The notes beneath the pieces were generated by a model that made no database searches, was not told the DNA's origin, and saw nothing but the letters and a program-made list of their open reading frames with translations. DNA of 64,000 bases. Origin: Streptomyces sp. AM 4-1-1 (GTDB lineage: Bacteria; Actinomycetota; Actinomycetes; Streptomycetales; Streptomycetaceae). A program made the position numbers and the translations under genes. Below, in pieces: positions 8,319 to 16,035 of the stretch (positions within the stretch are counted from its first letter, which is position 1; each line of letters begins with the position of its first letter). Location of the stretch: the NCBI RefSeq assembly GCF_029167625.1, contig NZ_CP119145.1, positions 4,340,001 to 4,404,000 on the forward strand, read 5' to 3'.

Positions 8319-9278
8319 ATGACGGCCGGAAACAACGGCGCGAGCAAGCCCGAGGACGACGATCCGTTCGGCTATCTGTACGAGGACGGGCAGGCGGCCG
8401 GTGCCCAGGCGCCCGGCCAGGGCGGTTACGGCTACCCGGGTCCGACCGCGCCAGGCGTACCAAGGACCTCGTACAACCAGGTCAGGACCGTCGGCGAGCG
8501 CCAGTACGGGCAGCAGATGCCGCAGCAGCAGGCGTACGCGCAGCCCAACGGGGCGTACGCGCCCGCCGGGACCCACCCCGGCGGTCCCCCCACCGTGCCC
8601 GTCCCGCCGCAGGGGCCGGGTGGCCGGGGCCAGGGCGGCGGCCCGGGCCGTGGCGGCCCCAACACCAAGGGCCTGCTGATCGGTGCCGTCGCGGTGGTCG
8701 TGATCGTCGTCGTGGCCATCGTGATCGCGGTCCGGACGAGTGGCGGGTCCGACGACAGGAAGAACGAAGGGGCCGACGCCTCGCCCACCCCCTCGGCCAC
8801 CGAGACCAGGCAGTCGCCCGAGCCGGAGCAGTCCGGCGGCATGGACAAGCCGGTCGAACTGCCGAAGCAGGACGCGGCGACGCTGAAGCTCGGCGGGTCG
8901 GCGGCGCTGGACAACACCGTCAAGGGTGCCAAGAGCGCGAACGGCCAGTACATCAGCCTCAACCAGGTCGGCCGGTCCGCGACCTGGTCGCTGGAGGTGC
9001 CGAAGGCCGGGGCGTACACGCTCTTCGTCACGTACGGCGTGCCGGGCAAGGACGCCAAGACGTCGCTGACGATCAACGACGGGGAACCGCGTTCCATCAA
9101 CATGAAGAACTTCGCGCTCGCCAAGGAGGGCGATCTGGAGAAGGGGTGGACGACCACCTTCGCCTGGATCGACCTCGACAAGGGAGCGAACACGATCCAG
9201 CTCTCCTGCCGCGAGGGCGACCAGTGCGACGCGAACCTCGACCAGTTGTCGCTGAAGTCGGGCCACGTCAAGCGCTGA
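8319..9278 (+). CDS. Membrane-anchored protein with C-terminal CBM6/35-like carbohydrate-binding domain
   Basis: A 319-residue protein with three parts. A cytoplasmic Gln/Gly/Pro/Tyr-rich N-terminus (1-115) contains YGQQMPQQQAYAQPNG. A single transmembrane helix (about 120-142: GLLIGAVAVVVIVVVAIVIAV) follows. An extracellular Ser/Thr/Glu linker leads to a beta-sandwich (about 185-315) with ATWSLEVPKAGAYTLFVTYG and ANTIQLSCREGDQCDANLDQ, the pattern of CBM6/CBM35 domains. It has no catalytic domain, so it probably binds a glycan or peptidoglycan sugar at the cell surface. The start is ATG 8319, with GAGG about 13 bases upstream (GTGAGGAGTGACCAGGG). It lies immediately after cdgB on the same strand. 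Confidence 0.8.
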   Translation: MTAGNNGASKPEDDDPFGYLYEDGQAAGAQAPGQGGYGYPGPTAPGVPRTSYNQVRTVGERQYGQQMPQQQAYAQPNGAYAPAGTHPGGPPTVPVPPQGPGGRGQGGGPGRGGPNTKGLLIGAVAVVVIVVVAIVIAVRTSGGSDDRKNEGADASPTPSATETRQSPEPEQSGGMDKPVELPKQDAATLKLGGSAALDNTVKGAKSANGQYISLNQVGRSATWSLEVPKAGAYTLFVTYGVPGKDAKTSLTINDGEPRSINMKNFALAKEGDLEKGWTTTFAWIDLDKGANTIQLSCREGDQCDANLDQLSLKSGHVKR

Positions 9279-9712
9279 CCAGGAGCGCGCGTCGCCTCCG
9301 GCGCGTCACTCCCGGTGCCTGCCCGGTCCGTACACCCTGGTCCGTCACCGGGCGGCCCGCCCGGTCAGCCCGCCCGTCCGTCGCCCGTCCGGCCCCTGTC
9401 GCTCACGCGGCGGGGGCCGGACCGCGTTCCGGACGGCTCGCGCCACCGCCCCGGCGGGCCGAGGAGACCGGTCGTGCGCTCGGCCAGGTGGCGTGCGGGC
9501 GTCGACGCGGACACGGGGCAGCAGCTCCCCGTCCGTCTCGGCGTCGAACTCACCGGCCGCTGGCACCGTCGCCGTCGACAGCGCCACCGCCCGCCTTTGA
9601 CATGATCGCTGCGGTGGGCCACCGCGGTGCGGGTGCCGCTGCGTGGATGCCGCTGTGGGCGCCCGTCGCCGGGGCGCGCGCGGCGTGGCCGCCTCGCCGG
9701 GGCCCGACGGCA

Positions 9713-9756
9713 AGAGACGGCGGCCGGCCCGGACCTCGGGACCGGCCGCCGTCTCT
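9713..9756. terminator. Strong hairpin terminator downstream of nagA
   Basis: AGAGACGGCGGCCGG (9713-9727) pairs perfectly with CCGGCCGCCGTCTCT (9742-9756). An inner CCCG/CGGG pairing extends the stem. It is oriented to end nagK-nagA (minus strand) and could also stop readthrough from the plus strand. Confidence 0.75.
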
Positions 9757-9758
9757 TC

Positions 9759-9815
9759 GTGACGTGCGACGCGCTGAGTGACGTGCGACGGGGTGAGTGT
9801 CGTGCGACGGGGTAC
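9759..9815. repeat. 19-bp tandem repeat, three copies
   Basis: Units begin at 9759, 9778 and 9797 with the core GTGACGTGCGACG (GTGTCGTGCGACG in the last). It sits between the nagA stop codon and its terminator, in the transcribed 3' untranslated region. Confidence 0.75.
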
Positions 9816-9901
9816 GGACATGTTGCGCAGTGACTGACACGCGTGCCGCGCGGTGCGTGACATGCGTGCCGCCCCTCGTCCGTGACGCGTACCCCCGGGC
9901 G

Positions 9902-11056
9902 TCAGCCCAGCGACAGCTCGACGATCCACTCGCCCCGGCGCATGACGCCCTTGAGCGCGAAGTCCGCGTCGAGGACCACCAGGTCGGCGTCCTTGCCGGG
10001 CTCCAGGGAGCCGACCCGGTCGTACACGCCGAGCAGCCGCGCCGGGTTGGCGGAGATCGACCGCACGACGTCGTCGACAGGAATCCTGTCGATGGTCACG
10101 GCCCGCCGGAACGCGGTGTCCAGGGTGAGCGTGGACCCCGCGATCGAGCCCCCCTCCATCAGCCGGGCGACCCCGTCCTTGACCTCGACGGCGAGCGGAC
10201 CCAGCTCGTACCGGCCGTCGCCGAACCCGGCCGCGTCCATCGCGTCGGTGATCAGCGCGACCCGTCTCGCGCCCGCTCGGTGGTACGCCAGCTCCAGGGC
10301 GGCCGGGTGCAGATGCGTACCGTCGTTGATCAGCTCGACGGTGACCCGCTCGTCCTCCAGCAGCGCGGCGATCGGCCCGGGGGCGCGGTGGCCCAGCGGC
10401 GGCATCGCGTTGAAAAGGTGCGTGGCGACGGTGGCGCCCGCGTCGATCGCCTCGACGGTCTGCTCGTACGTGGCGTCGGTGTGCCCGACCGCGGCGATCA
10501 CGCCGTTCTCGACGAGCAGCCGCACCGAGTCGATGCCGCCGGGCAGTTCGGTGGCGAGCGTGAACATCTTCGCCGTACCGCGCGCCGCGTCCATCAGCTT
10601 GCGGACCTCGGCCGGATCGGGATGGCGCAGCAGCCCCTCGCTGTGCGCGCCCTTGCGGCACGGTGAGATGAACGGTCCCTCGAAGTGGACCCCGGCCAGC
10701 TCGCCCTGCTCGACCAGTTCGGAGAGCATCCCGGCCTGGGCGGCCAGAGTGTCCAGGGAGCCGGTGACGGTGGACGCGACGATCGTCGTGGTGCCGTGCT
10801 CGCGGTGCATCCGGACGCCGGTCAGGACCTGCTCGGCGGTGCCGGTGGCGAAGGACGCCCCGCCGCCGCCGTGGTTGTGCATGTCCACGAACCCGGGGAC
10901 CACCCAGTGGCCGGTCAGGTCGACGGTCCGGGCGTCGTCCGGTGTGCTCCCGGCGATCCGGGTGCCCTCGACGATCACCCGGCCGTTCTCCACGGTTCCG
11001 GTGGGCAGTACCACTCGGGCGCCTGCGAGAACTGTGCTGTCTGCGCGTCCGGCCAT
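9902..11056 (-). CDS. nagA: N-acetylglucosamine-6-phosphate deacetylase NagA
   Basis: Removes acetate from GlcNAc-6-phosphate to give glucosamine-6-phosphate in the cytosol. The 384-residue amidohydrolase shows the metal motif GFVDMHNHGGGG near residue 60, the family segment FEGPFISPCRKGAH, HLFNAMPPLGHR and LITDAMDAAGFGDG with the late aspartate. The start is ATG 11056, which overlaps the nagK stop by one base (TGATG), so the two are translationally coupled. The order kinase then deacetylase suggests import or release of GlcNAc followed by phosphorylation and deacetylation. Control by DasR is suggested by the dre site upstream of nagK. Confidence 0.95.
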   Translation of the reverse strand: MAGRADSTVLAGARVVLPTGTVENGRVIVEGTRIAGSTPDDARTVDLTGHWVVPGFVDMHNHGGGGASFATGTAEQVLTGVRMHREHGTTTIVASTVTGSLDTLAAQAGMLSELVEQGELAGVHFEGPFISPCRKGAHSEGLLRHPDPAEVRKLMDAARGTAKMFTLATELPGGIDSVRLLVENGVIAAVGHTDATYEQTVEAIDAGATVATHLFNAMPPLGHRAPGPIAALLEDERVTVELINDGTHLHPAALELAYHRAGARRVALITDAMDAAGFGDGRYELGPLAVEVKDGVARLMEGGSIAGSTLTLDTAFRRAVTIDRIPVDDVVRSISANPARLLGVYDRVGSLEPGKDADLVVLDADFALKGVMRRGEWIVELSLG

Positions 11057-11988
11057 CAGGCGGATACCTCCGTGGAGAGTAGATCCCAGGCGAGCAGCCC
11101 TGCGCCCAGGCATCCGGCGGTGTCCCCGAGGGCCGCCGGGACGATGTTCGGCAGCTTCTGGAACGTGACCCGTTCCTCGACCGCCGCGCGGAGTGGTGTG
11201 AACAAGGTTTCCCCCGCCTCGGCGAGACCGCCACCGATGATCAGCGTGCGGGGGTCCAGCAGAGTCAGCGCGGTGACCAGACCGGCGGCGAGTGCGTCGA
11301 CCGCGTCGCGCCAGACCTCCGCCGCGGCGGGGTCGCCCGATTCCACGGCCTTCGCGCAGTCGGCCGCGTCCGCGTCGGGGTCGCCGGACGCGGCGGCCCA
11401 GGCCCGGGTCACCGCGGCGGCGGACGCCAGCGTCTCCAGACAGCCGCGCTGGCCGCAGCCGCAGTCCGGTCCGTCGGGGCGGATCACGATGTGCCCGATC
11501 TCGCCCGCGTAACCGTGGGCGCCCGCCTCGATGGTGCCGCCGATGCCGATGGCGCCCGCGATGCCGGTGCCGAGCGGGATGAACAGGAAACGGTCGGCGC
11601 CGAGGCCCGCGCCGATCCGGCCCTCGGCGAGTCCGCCGGTGCGGACGTCGTGGCCGAGCGCGACGGGAATGCCGCCGAGGCGTTCGCCGAGCAGAGCGCG
11701 CAGGGGTACGTCACGCCAGCCGAGGTTCGCCGCGTAGACCGCTATGCCCTGTTCGGCGTCGACGATGCCGGGCACCGCGACCCCGGCCGCGAGAGCGCTC
11801 TCACCGAAGTGCTCCTCGCCGTACGCGCGCAGTTCGGCGGCGAACGCGAGGATCGACTCCACCACCGCGTCCGGGCCGCGCTTCCTGCCGGTGGCGCGCC
11901 TGGCTTCGTACAGCAGGGTGCCGTCTGCCCCGACCAGTGCGGCCTTCATTCCTGTGCCGCCCACATCGAGGGCGATGACGTGTTTCAC
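11056..11988 (-). CDS. nagK: ROK-family N-acetylglucosamine kinase NagK
   Basis: ATP-dependent sugar kinase of 310 residues. It opens with the phosphate motif ALDVGGTGMKAALV, has the LGTGIAGAIGIGG segment, and carries the ROK zinc signature CGCGQRGCLE. In Streptomyces the ROK gene next to nagA encodes the GlcNAc kinase; a glucokinase (GlkA-like) activity is the alternative. The start is GTG 11988; no strong Shine-Dalgarno is visible. It is first in a two-gene operon with nagA. A dre-like site lies 28-43 bp upstream of the start. Confidence 0.92.
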   Translation of the reverse strand: MKHVIALDVGGTGMKAALVGADGTLLYEARRATGRKRGPDAVVESILAFAAELRAYGEEHFGESALAAGVAVPGIVDAEQGIAVYAANLGWRDVPLRALLGERLGGIPVALGHDVRTGGLAEGRIGAGLGADRFLFIPLGTGIAGAIGIGGTIEAGAHGYAGEIGHIVIRPDGPDCGCGQRGCLETLASAAAVTRAWAAASGDPDADAADCAKAVESGDPAAAEVWRDAVDALAAGLVTALTLLDPRTLIIGGGLAEAGETLFTPLRAAVEERVTFQKLPNIVPAALGDTAGCLGAGLLAWDLLSTEVSA

Positions 11989-12015
11989 GGGAGACAGTTT
12001 CGCCCGAGGAGCGCA

Positions 12016-12031
12016 AAAGGTCTAGTCCACT
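12016..12031 (-). promoter_or_regulatory. DasR-type dre site upstream of nagKA
   Basis: Plus strand AAAGGTCTAGTCCACT matches the dre consensus ACTGGTCTAGACCACT at 13 of 16 positions. It is placed just before nagK. DasR is released by glucosamine-6-phosphate, the product of NagA, so the pathway would induce itself. Confidence 0.8.
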
Positions 12032-12062
12032 CTCGCAGTTTGTTGCGCATCCATACAAAATA

Positions 12063-12102
12063 GATGCCGCCCGTCCCGGCAGGAAAGGGGACGAACGGCA
12101 TC
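12063..12102 (-). terminator. Hairpin downstream of the SIS pseudogene
   Basis: GATGCCG (12063-12069) pairs with CGGCATC (12096-12102), and CGTCCC with GGGACG inside it. It is 20 bp past the stop of the decayed SIS gene and appears to be its retained terminator. Confidence 0.6.
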
Positions 12103-12122
12103 CGGCTACCGCAAGAATCGAG

Positions 12123-12465
12123 TCACGGTGTGAGGATCACACTGCGCGAAAGATTACGCGGGTGGTCGGGGTCGTACCCCTTCGATTCAGCGATCACGAC
12201 CGCCAGCCGCTGAGCCTGGATCAGCTCCGCCAACCGATCCGCCGCCGGGCGCGCGACGAGCGTCCCGCCGACTCCGGCGACATCGCCCGCGAGACCTTCG
12301 GGTAGTTCGCCGAGGGCCGACGAGGCGAACGCGTCCGTCTCGCCCCGGCCGGACGCCTCGCGCGGCGCCGCGTACGCCGTCGCCATGGGCCAGGAGGTGC
12401 CACAACCGGTGGCGGCGACCGCTCGCCCGGTCCCGGCAGTCCGTCGAACACGGCCACGGCCCGGC
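12123..12465 (-). pseudogene. Decayed SIS-domain sugar-phosphate isomerase/deaminase
   Basis: Reading from 12460 downward, one frame gives AVFDGLPGPGER and a one-base shift near 12415 continues as AVAATGCGTSWPMATAYAAP then GRGETDAFASSALG. These are the first conserved blocks of double-SIS proteins (GCGTSW...ETDAFA). The frame then jumps straight to the family's extreme C-terminus, RLAELIQAQRLAVVIAESKG and DPDHPRNLSRSVILTP. About 200 residues of the middle, including the second SIS domain, are missing. So this is a frameshifted, internally deleted relic of an AgaS/GlmS-like aminosugar isomerase. It lies between nagKA and a sugar-binding protein, with dre sites on both sides. The N-terminal limit is uncertain. 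Confidence 0.8.
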
Positions 12466-12648
12466 CGCGCGGGCGCCGGCGGGCGGGCTGACCGGCTGCG
12501 TCCGTCGTGGTGCGGGACGTGCTGGACGACTCCTTGCGACAGGGAGTGATCACGCCGACCGTGTGCGTCGTGATGTGCGCAGCGGTCCGCCCGGGGCGGG
12601 TGCGACGAGCCGGTGACGGGGCCGTGTTCGGGAGGTGGTGGGTAACGT

Positions 12649-12664
12649 ATTGGTCTAGACCAAG
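12649..12664 (+). promoter_or_regulatory. Palindromic DasR-type dre site
   Basis: ATTGGTCTAGACCAAG contains the perfect 14-bp palindrome TTGGTCTAGACCAA (12650-12663) and the invariant GGTCTAGACC core of dre. It lies in the shared upstream region of the SIS pseudogene (minus) and the sugar-binding lipoprotein (plus), so it should control the latter. Confidence 0.85.
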
Positions 12665-12675
12665 GTGCAAATGAG

Positions 12676-12704
12676 TTGCAGAAGCGATACTCCTCAGGTG
12701 TAGA
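12676..12704 (+). promoter_or_regulatory. Possible promoter of the sugar-binding lipoprotein
   Basis: TTGCAG (12676-12681) and TGTAGA (12699-12704) are 17 bp apart, directly downstream of the dre palindrome. The -10 match is weak. A repressor bound at dre would sit just upstream of the polymerase. Confidence 0.3.
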
Positions 12705-12849
12705 CCCTGCCCCTGAGGGTGAGGAAAGATCGCAGCTCATCCGGGTGTGCGTCAATACGGGAGCCGGAGTCGTGACCGTGGGAGGACACGACCGCAACGG
12801 GACGCCGAACCGAGATCGACGCAATCGATGAGATGAATGGACTGTTCCT

Positions 12850-14115
12850 GTGCAGCGGCGCTTCTTGGCTCTGACCGCGGCGGTGGCCGCATGTGGCATG
12901 ACGGCGGTACTCACCGGATGTGGTGGCGGCGGCGGATCGGGTGTCGTCACACTCAAGATCGTCGCGGCGGACTACGGCACGAGTGAGGCGAACACCTCCA
13001 CGAAGTACTGGGAAGCCCTCGCCAAGAACTTCGAGGCCACCCACTCCAAGATCAAGGTCGACGTCACGGTCTACTCCTGGAAAGAGGTCGACCGCAAGGT
13101 CGCCGAGATGGTGGAGAAGGGCAAGGCCCCGGACATCGCGCAGATCGGCGCGTACGCCGACTACGCCAAGGCCGGGAAGCTCTACTCCGCCGACGAGACG
13201 CTGGCCATCCGCACCCAGGCGAACTTCCTGCCCAGGCTCGCGGACGCGGGCAAGGTCGACCGCACCCAGTACGGGCTGCCGTTCGTCGCCAGCACCCGGC
13301 TGCTCTTCTACAACAAGGCCCTCTTCGAGCAGGCCGACCTGAAGGCCCCGGAGACCTGGAAGGACATCCGCGACGACGCCAAGGCGCTCAAGAGCCGCGG
13401 GGTGAAGTTCCCGTTCGCCCTGCCGCTCGGGGACGAGGAGTCGCAGGCCGAGACCATGATGTGGCTGCTCAGCGGCGGAGGCGCGTACACCGACGACGTC
13501 GGCTCGTACGACGTCGACTCGCCGGAGAACGTCCAGACGTTCACCTGGCTGAAGGACAAGCTCGTCGGCGCGGGCCTCACCGGCCCGGTCGCCCCGGGCA
13601 AGTTCGACCGGGCGAAGGCGTTCGCCGCGTTCACGGACGGCGACGTCGGCATGCTCAACGGCCACCCGACGCTGATGCGGGAGGCCGAGCGGAAGGGCGT
13701 GAAGGTCGGCATGGTGCCGCTGCCCGGCAAGGACGGCCCGTCGAAGGGCTCACTGGGCGTCGCCGACTGGATCATGGGCTTCAAGCAGAACGGCCACCGG
13801 GAACAGATAGGCACGTTCCTGGACTACGCGTTCGAGGACAAGAACGTGCTGGACTTCGCGGACGAGTACGACCTGCTGCCGGTGACGGACACCGCGTCGG
13901 CGGCGATGGAGACCGACGTCAAGCACAAGAAGCTGCGGGACTTCCTGGCGGCGCTGCCGAACTCGGAGCTGTACCCGTACGGCAAGACGTCATGGGCCCA
14001 GGCCAGCGAGTCGATCAAGAAGAACATCGGCAAGGCGGTCGAACCCAACGGCGACCCGGCGAGCCTGCTCGGACAGATCGCGCGCGAGGCCACGGCGGCG
14101 GAGAGCGCGGAGTAG
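12850..14115 (+). CDS. Sugar ABC transporter substrate-binding lipoprotein
   Basis: A 421-residue family-1 extracellular solute-binding protein. The signal peptide (VQRRFLALTAAVAACGMTAV) ends in the lipobox LTGC, so the mature protein is anchored by Cys. Binding-protein features include GKAPDIAQIGAYADYAKAG, STRLLFYNKALFEQADLKAP and GTFLDYAFEDK. The start is GTG 12850; nearby ATGs are out of frame. No permease genes follow, so it must use membrane partners encoded elsewhere, as is common for aminosugar or chitooligosaccharide binding proteins in Streptomyces. A perfect dre palindrome upstream and the neighbouring nagKA argue for an aminosugar ligand; that is inference. Confidence 0.9.
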   Translation: MQRRFLALTAAVAACGMTAVLTGCGGGGGSGVVTLKIVAADYGTSEANTSTKYWEALAKNFEATHSKIKVDVTVYSWKEVDRKVAEMVEKGKAPDIAQIGAYADYAKAGKLYSADETLAIRTQANFLPRLADAGKVDRTQYGLPFVASTRLLFYNKALFEQADLKAPETWKDIRDDAKALKSRGVKFPFALPLGDEESQAETMMWLLSGGGAYTDDVGSYDVDSPENVQTFTWLKDKLVGAGLTGPVAPGKFDRAKAFAAFTDGDVGMLNGHPTLMREAERKGVKVGMVPLPGKDGPSKGSLGVADWIMGFKQNGHREQIGTFLDYAFEDKNVLDFADEYDLLPVTDTASAAMETDVKHKKLRDFLAALPNSELYPYGKTSWAQASESIKKNIGKAVEPNGDPASLLGQIAREATAAESAE

Positions 14116-14156
14116 CCGCGTCGGCGGCGGAGGGGCATCGGAGGCGCGGCGCGTTC

Positions 14157-14200
14157 CCGGAGTGCCGGAGTGCCGGAGTGCCGGAGTGCCGGAGTGCGGG
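14157..14200. repeat. 8-bp tandem repeat
   Basis: Five successive CCGGAGTG-type units followed by degenerate copies, in the 3' flank of the sugar-binding protein gene. It looks like slippage-generated DNA with no visible function. Confidence 0.7.
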
Positions 14201-14344
14201 GTGCCGGGATGCCGGGGTGGTTGGTTGCGGTGCCGGCCGGCCTCGTCGTCGTCATCGTCGTCGTCGCGGACGGTCGAAGCGGTGTCGGGGCGCCCGGTCG
14301 CGGTGTCGTCGCGGTGTCAGGGCTGACCGTCCGAGACGGGCGTT

Positions 14345-14788
14345 ATGTTGGCTGATATGACCGCCCCCCGCCCCGACCCGCCCTCCGAGAGATCACCCGA
14401 ACCGCCCGACGGGGCACCTCTCGGCACCCCCGACGGGGCACCTCTCGGCACCCCCGACGGGGCACCTCCCGGCACGGCTGCCCCTGCCACACCGTCCTCC
14501 GGCCCGCAGGGGGAGGCCGCCCCGGAGGAACCTCTCCGACAGCCCGCCGCGCCCACACCGCCCCCCGGGCTGAGCGACCGGGACCGGGCGGTCCTGGCGG
14601 TGGAACGGCGATCCTGGGCCGGGCCCGGCGTCAAGGAGCGGGCGATCCGGGAGCAGCTGGGCATCTCGCCCACCCGCTACTACCAACTGCTGAACGCCCT
14701 CCTCGACGACCCGAGAGCGGCGGAGGAGGACCCGGTGACCGTGAACCGCCTGCGCCGCGTCCGGGCCGCCCGCCGGACCCGCCGCTGA
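14345..14788 (+). CDS. DUF3263 small helical protein with repeat-expanded N-terminus
   Basis: The C-terminal 70 residues (LSDRDRAVLAVERRSWAGPG, then KERAIREQLGISPTRYYQLL) match DUF3263, a small helix-turn-helix-like domain common in actinobacteria and probably DNA-binding. The N-terminal half is Pro/Gly/Ala-rich and contains DGAPLGTP repeated in tandem (24-bp DNA units around 14409-14480). Start: ATG 14345 or ATG 14357 (MTAPRP); the second is closer to family starts. It precedes otsB on the same strand, separated by about 280 bp of low-complexity DNA. Function unknown. Confidence 0.78.
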   Translation: MLADMTAPRPDPPSERSPEPPDGAPLGTPDGAPLGTPDGAPPGTAAPATPSSGPQGEAAPEEPLRQPAAPTPPPGLSDRDRAVLAVERRSWAGPGVKERAIREQLGISPTRYYQLLNALLDDPRAAEEDPVTVNRLRRVRAARRTRR

Positions 14789-15066
14789 GACGGGACCGAC
14801 GGGACCGACGGGTTCGACGGGGCGGGTCCGGGGTCCGGGGTCCGGCGAGTCGGGTCCGGGGTCCGGGGTCCGGCGGGTCCGGGGTCGGGTCCGGCGAAGC
14901 CCCGAACCTGGGAGCGCCCTGGCACCCACCTCCACCCACCTCACCCACCTCCACCCACCCCATCTCCACCCACCTCACCCGCCTCCACCCACCTCGCACG
15001 TCCCACTCACCCCGTCCGGCCGTTCCCCCCGTGGCCGGTGGCCCGGGGCGCCGATAGGGTCGACCC
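14789..15066. repeat. Low-complexity spacer before otsB
   Basis: Runs of GACGGGACC units, then GGGTCCGG units (about 14820-14895), then CCACCCACCT units (about 14930-15000). All are strand-biased purine or pyrimidine tandem arrays. No gene is seen. Confidence 0.7.
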
Positions 15067-15930
15067 ATGGTCAGCACCCCCGCAGCACTGCCCGCTCCGA
15101 CCACCGAGGCCGGCCGAGAAGGGCTCGAAGCGCTTCTGGCCCGCCCCGACCGGGCCGTCGTCGCCCTCGATTTCGACGGCACCCTCGCCGACATCGTGCC
15201 CGACCCGGAACAGGCCAGGGCCCATCCCGGCGCCGTGCCCGCGCTCGTCGCGCTCGCGCCGAAGGTCGCCTCGATCGCCGTGATCACCGGACGCCCGGCG
15301 GCGGTCGCGGTCCGGCACGGCGGGTTCGCCGGAGTCGCCGGGCTCGACCACCTCGTCGTACTCGGCCACTACGGCGCCGAACGCTGGGACGCCGCCACCG
15401 ACGCCGTCCACGCCCCCGCCCCGCACCCCGGCGTCACCGCCGTACGCGCCGAACTCCCCACCCTCCTCGACCGGTTCAGCTCCTGGCAGGGCACCTGGGT
15501 GGAGGAGAAGGGGCAGGCCCTCGCCGTCCACACCCGTCGCGCCGCCGACCCGCAGGCCGCGTTCGACGCCCTGCGCGATCCCCTCACCGAACTGGCCGCC
15601 GAACACGGCCTGATCGTCGAACCGGGCCGCCTCGTCCTGGAGCTGCGCCCGCCCGGCATGGACAAGGGCGTGGCCCTCACGGAGTACCTGCGTGAGGTGG
15701 ACGCAGAATCCGTCCTGTACGCCGGGGACGACCTCGGCGACCTCGCCGCGTACGCCGCCGTGGAACGGCTGCGCGCCGAGGGCGCCGACGGCATCCCTGG
15801 CCTGCTGGTGTGCAGCGGCAGCGCCGAGGTGCCCGAACTGGCGGACCGGGCGGACCTGCTGCTCTCCGGCCCGCCCGCCGTCGTCGACTTCCTGTCGGCC
15901 CTGGCCGGGGTCATGTCCGACAGCAACTGA
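15067..15930 (+). CDS. otsB: Trehalose-6-phosphate phosphatase OtsB
   Basis: Dephosphorylates trehalose-6-phosphate, the OtsA product, to trehalose. The 287-residue HAD phosphatase has motif I DFDGTLADI with the nucleophilic Asp near residue 36, motif II VITGRP, the Lys motif GMDKGVALTEYL and motif IV YAGDDLGDLAAY. The length is typical. The start is ATG 15067. otsA lies about 2 kb away on the opposite strand, with a pseudogene and a methionine aminopeptidase between, so the pair does not form an operon here. It is cytosolic and serves osmo- and desiccation protection. Confidence 0.93.
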   Translation: MVSTPAALPAPTTEAGREGLEALLARPDRAVVALDFDGTLADIVPDPEQARAHPGAVPALVALAPKVASIAVITGRPAAVAVRHGGFAGVAGLDHLVVLGHYGAERWDAATDAVHAPAPHPGVTAVRAELPTLLDRFSSWQGTWVEEKGQALAVHTRRAADPQAAFDALRDPLTELAAEHGLIVEPGRLVLELRPPGMDKGVALTEYLREVDAESVLYAGDDLGDLAAYAAVERLRAEGADGIPGLLVCSGSAEVPELADRADLLLSGPPAVVDFLSALAGVMSDSN

Positions 15931-16035
15931 TCATCAACGGCGGCCTTCTGCCCCGGCTACGGCCCCTTCGCTCGTCACCCCTCCGCAGTGGGGCTGTCAC
16001 GAGCCGGGCGGCGCCGATCAGGCGGGGCCGAGCGG

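Larger units (their letters stand above)
9279..9901. other. Gene-free spacer between CBM protein and nagA
   Basis: About 620 bp with no convincing gene. The open frames are Arg/Pro-rich and lack ribosome-binding sites. It holds a strong hairpin at 9713-9756 and a 19-bp tandem repeat at 9759-9815, listed separately. Confidence 0.6.

Noticed and set aside
6391..8463. 690-codon open frame antisense to cdgB
   Set aside because: The plus strand encodes GAF-PAS-GGDEF with all motifs; the antisense product has no recognisable domain.
9315..9622. Short open frames between the CBM protein and nagA
   Set aside because: Arg/Pro-rich sequence without start signals on either strand; treated as spacer.
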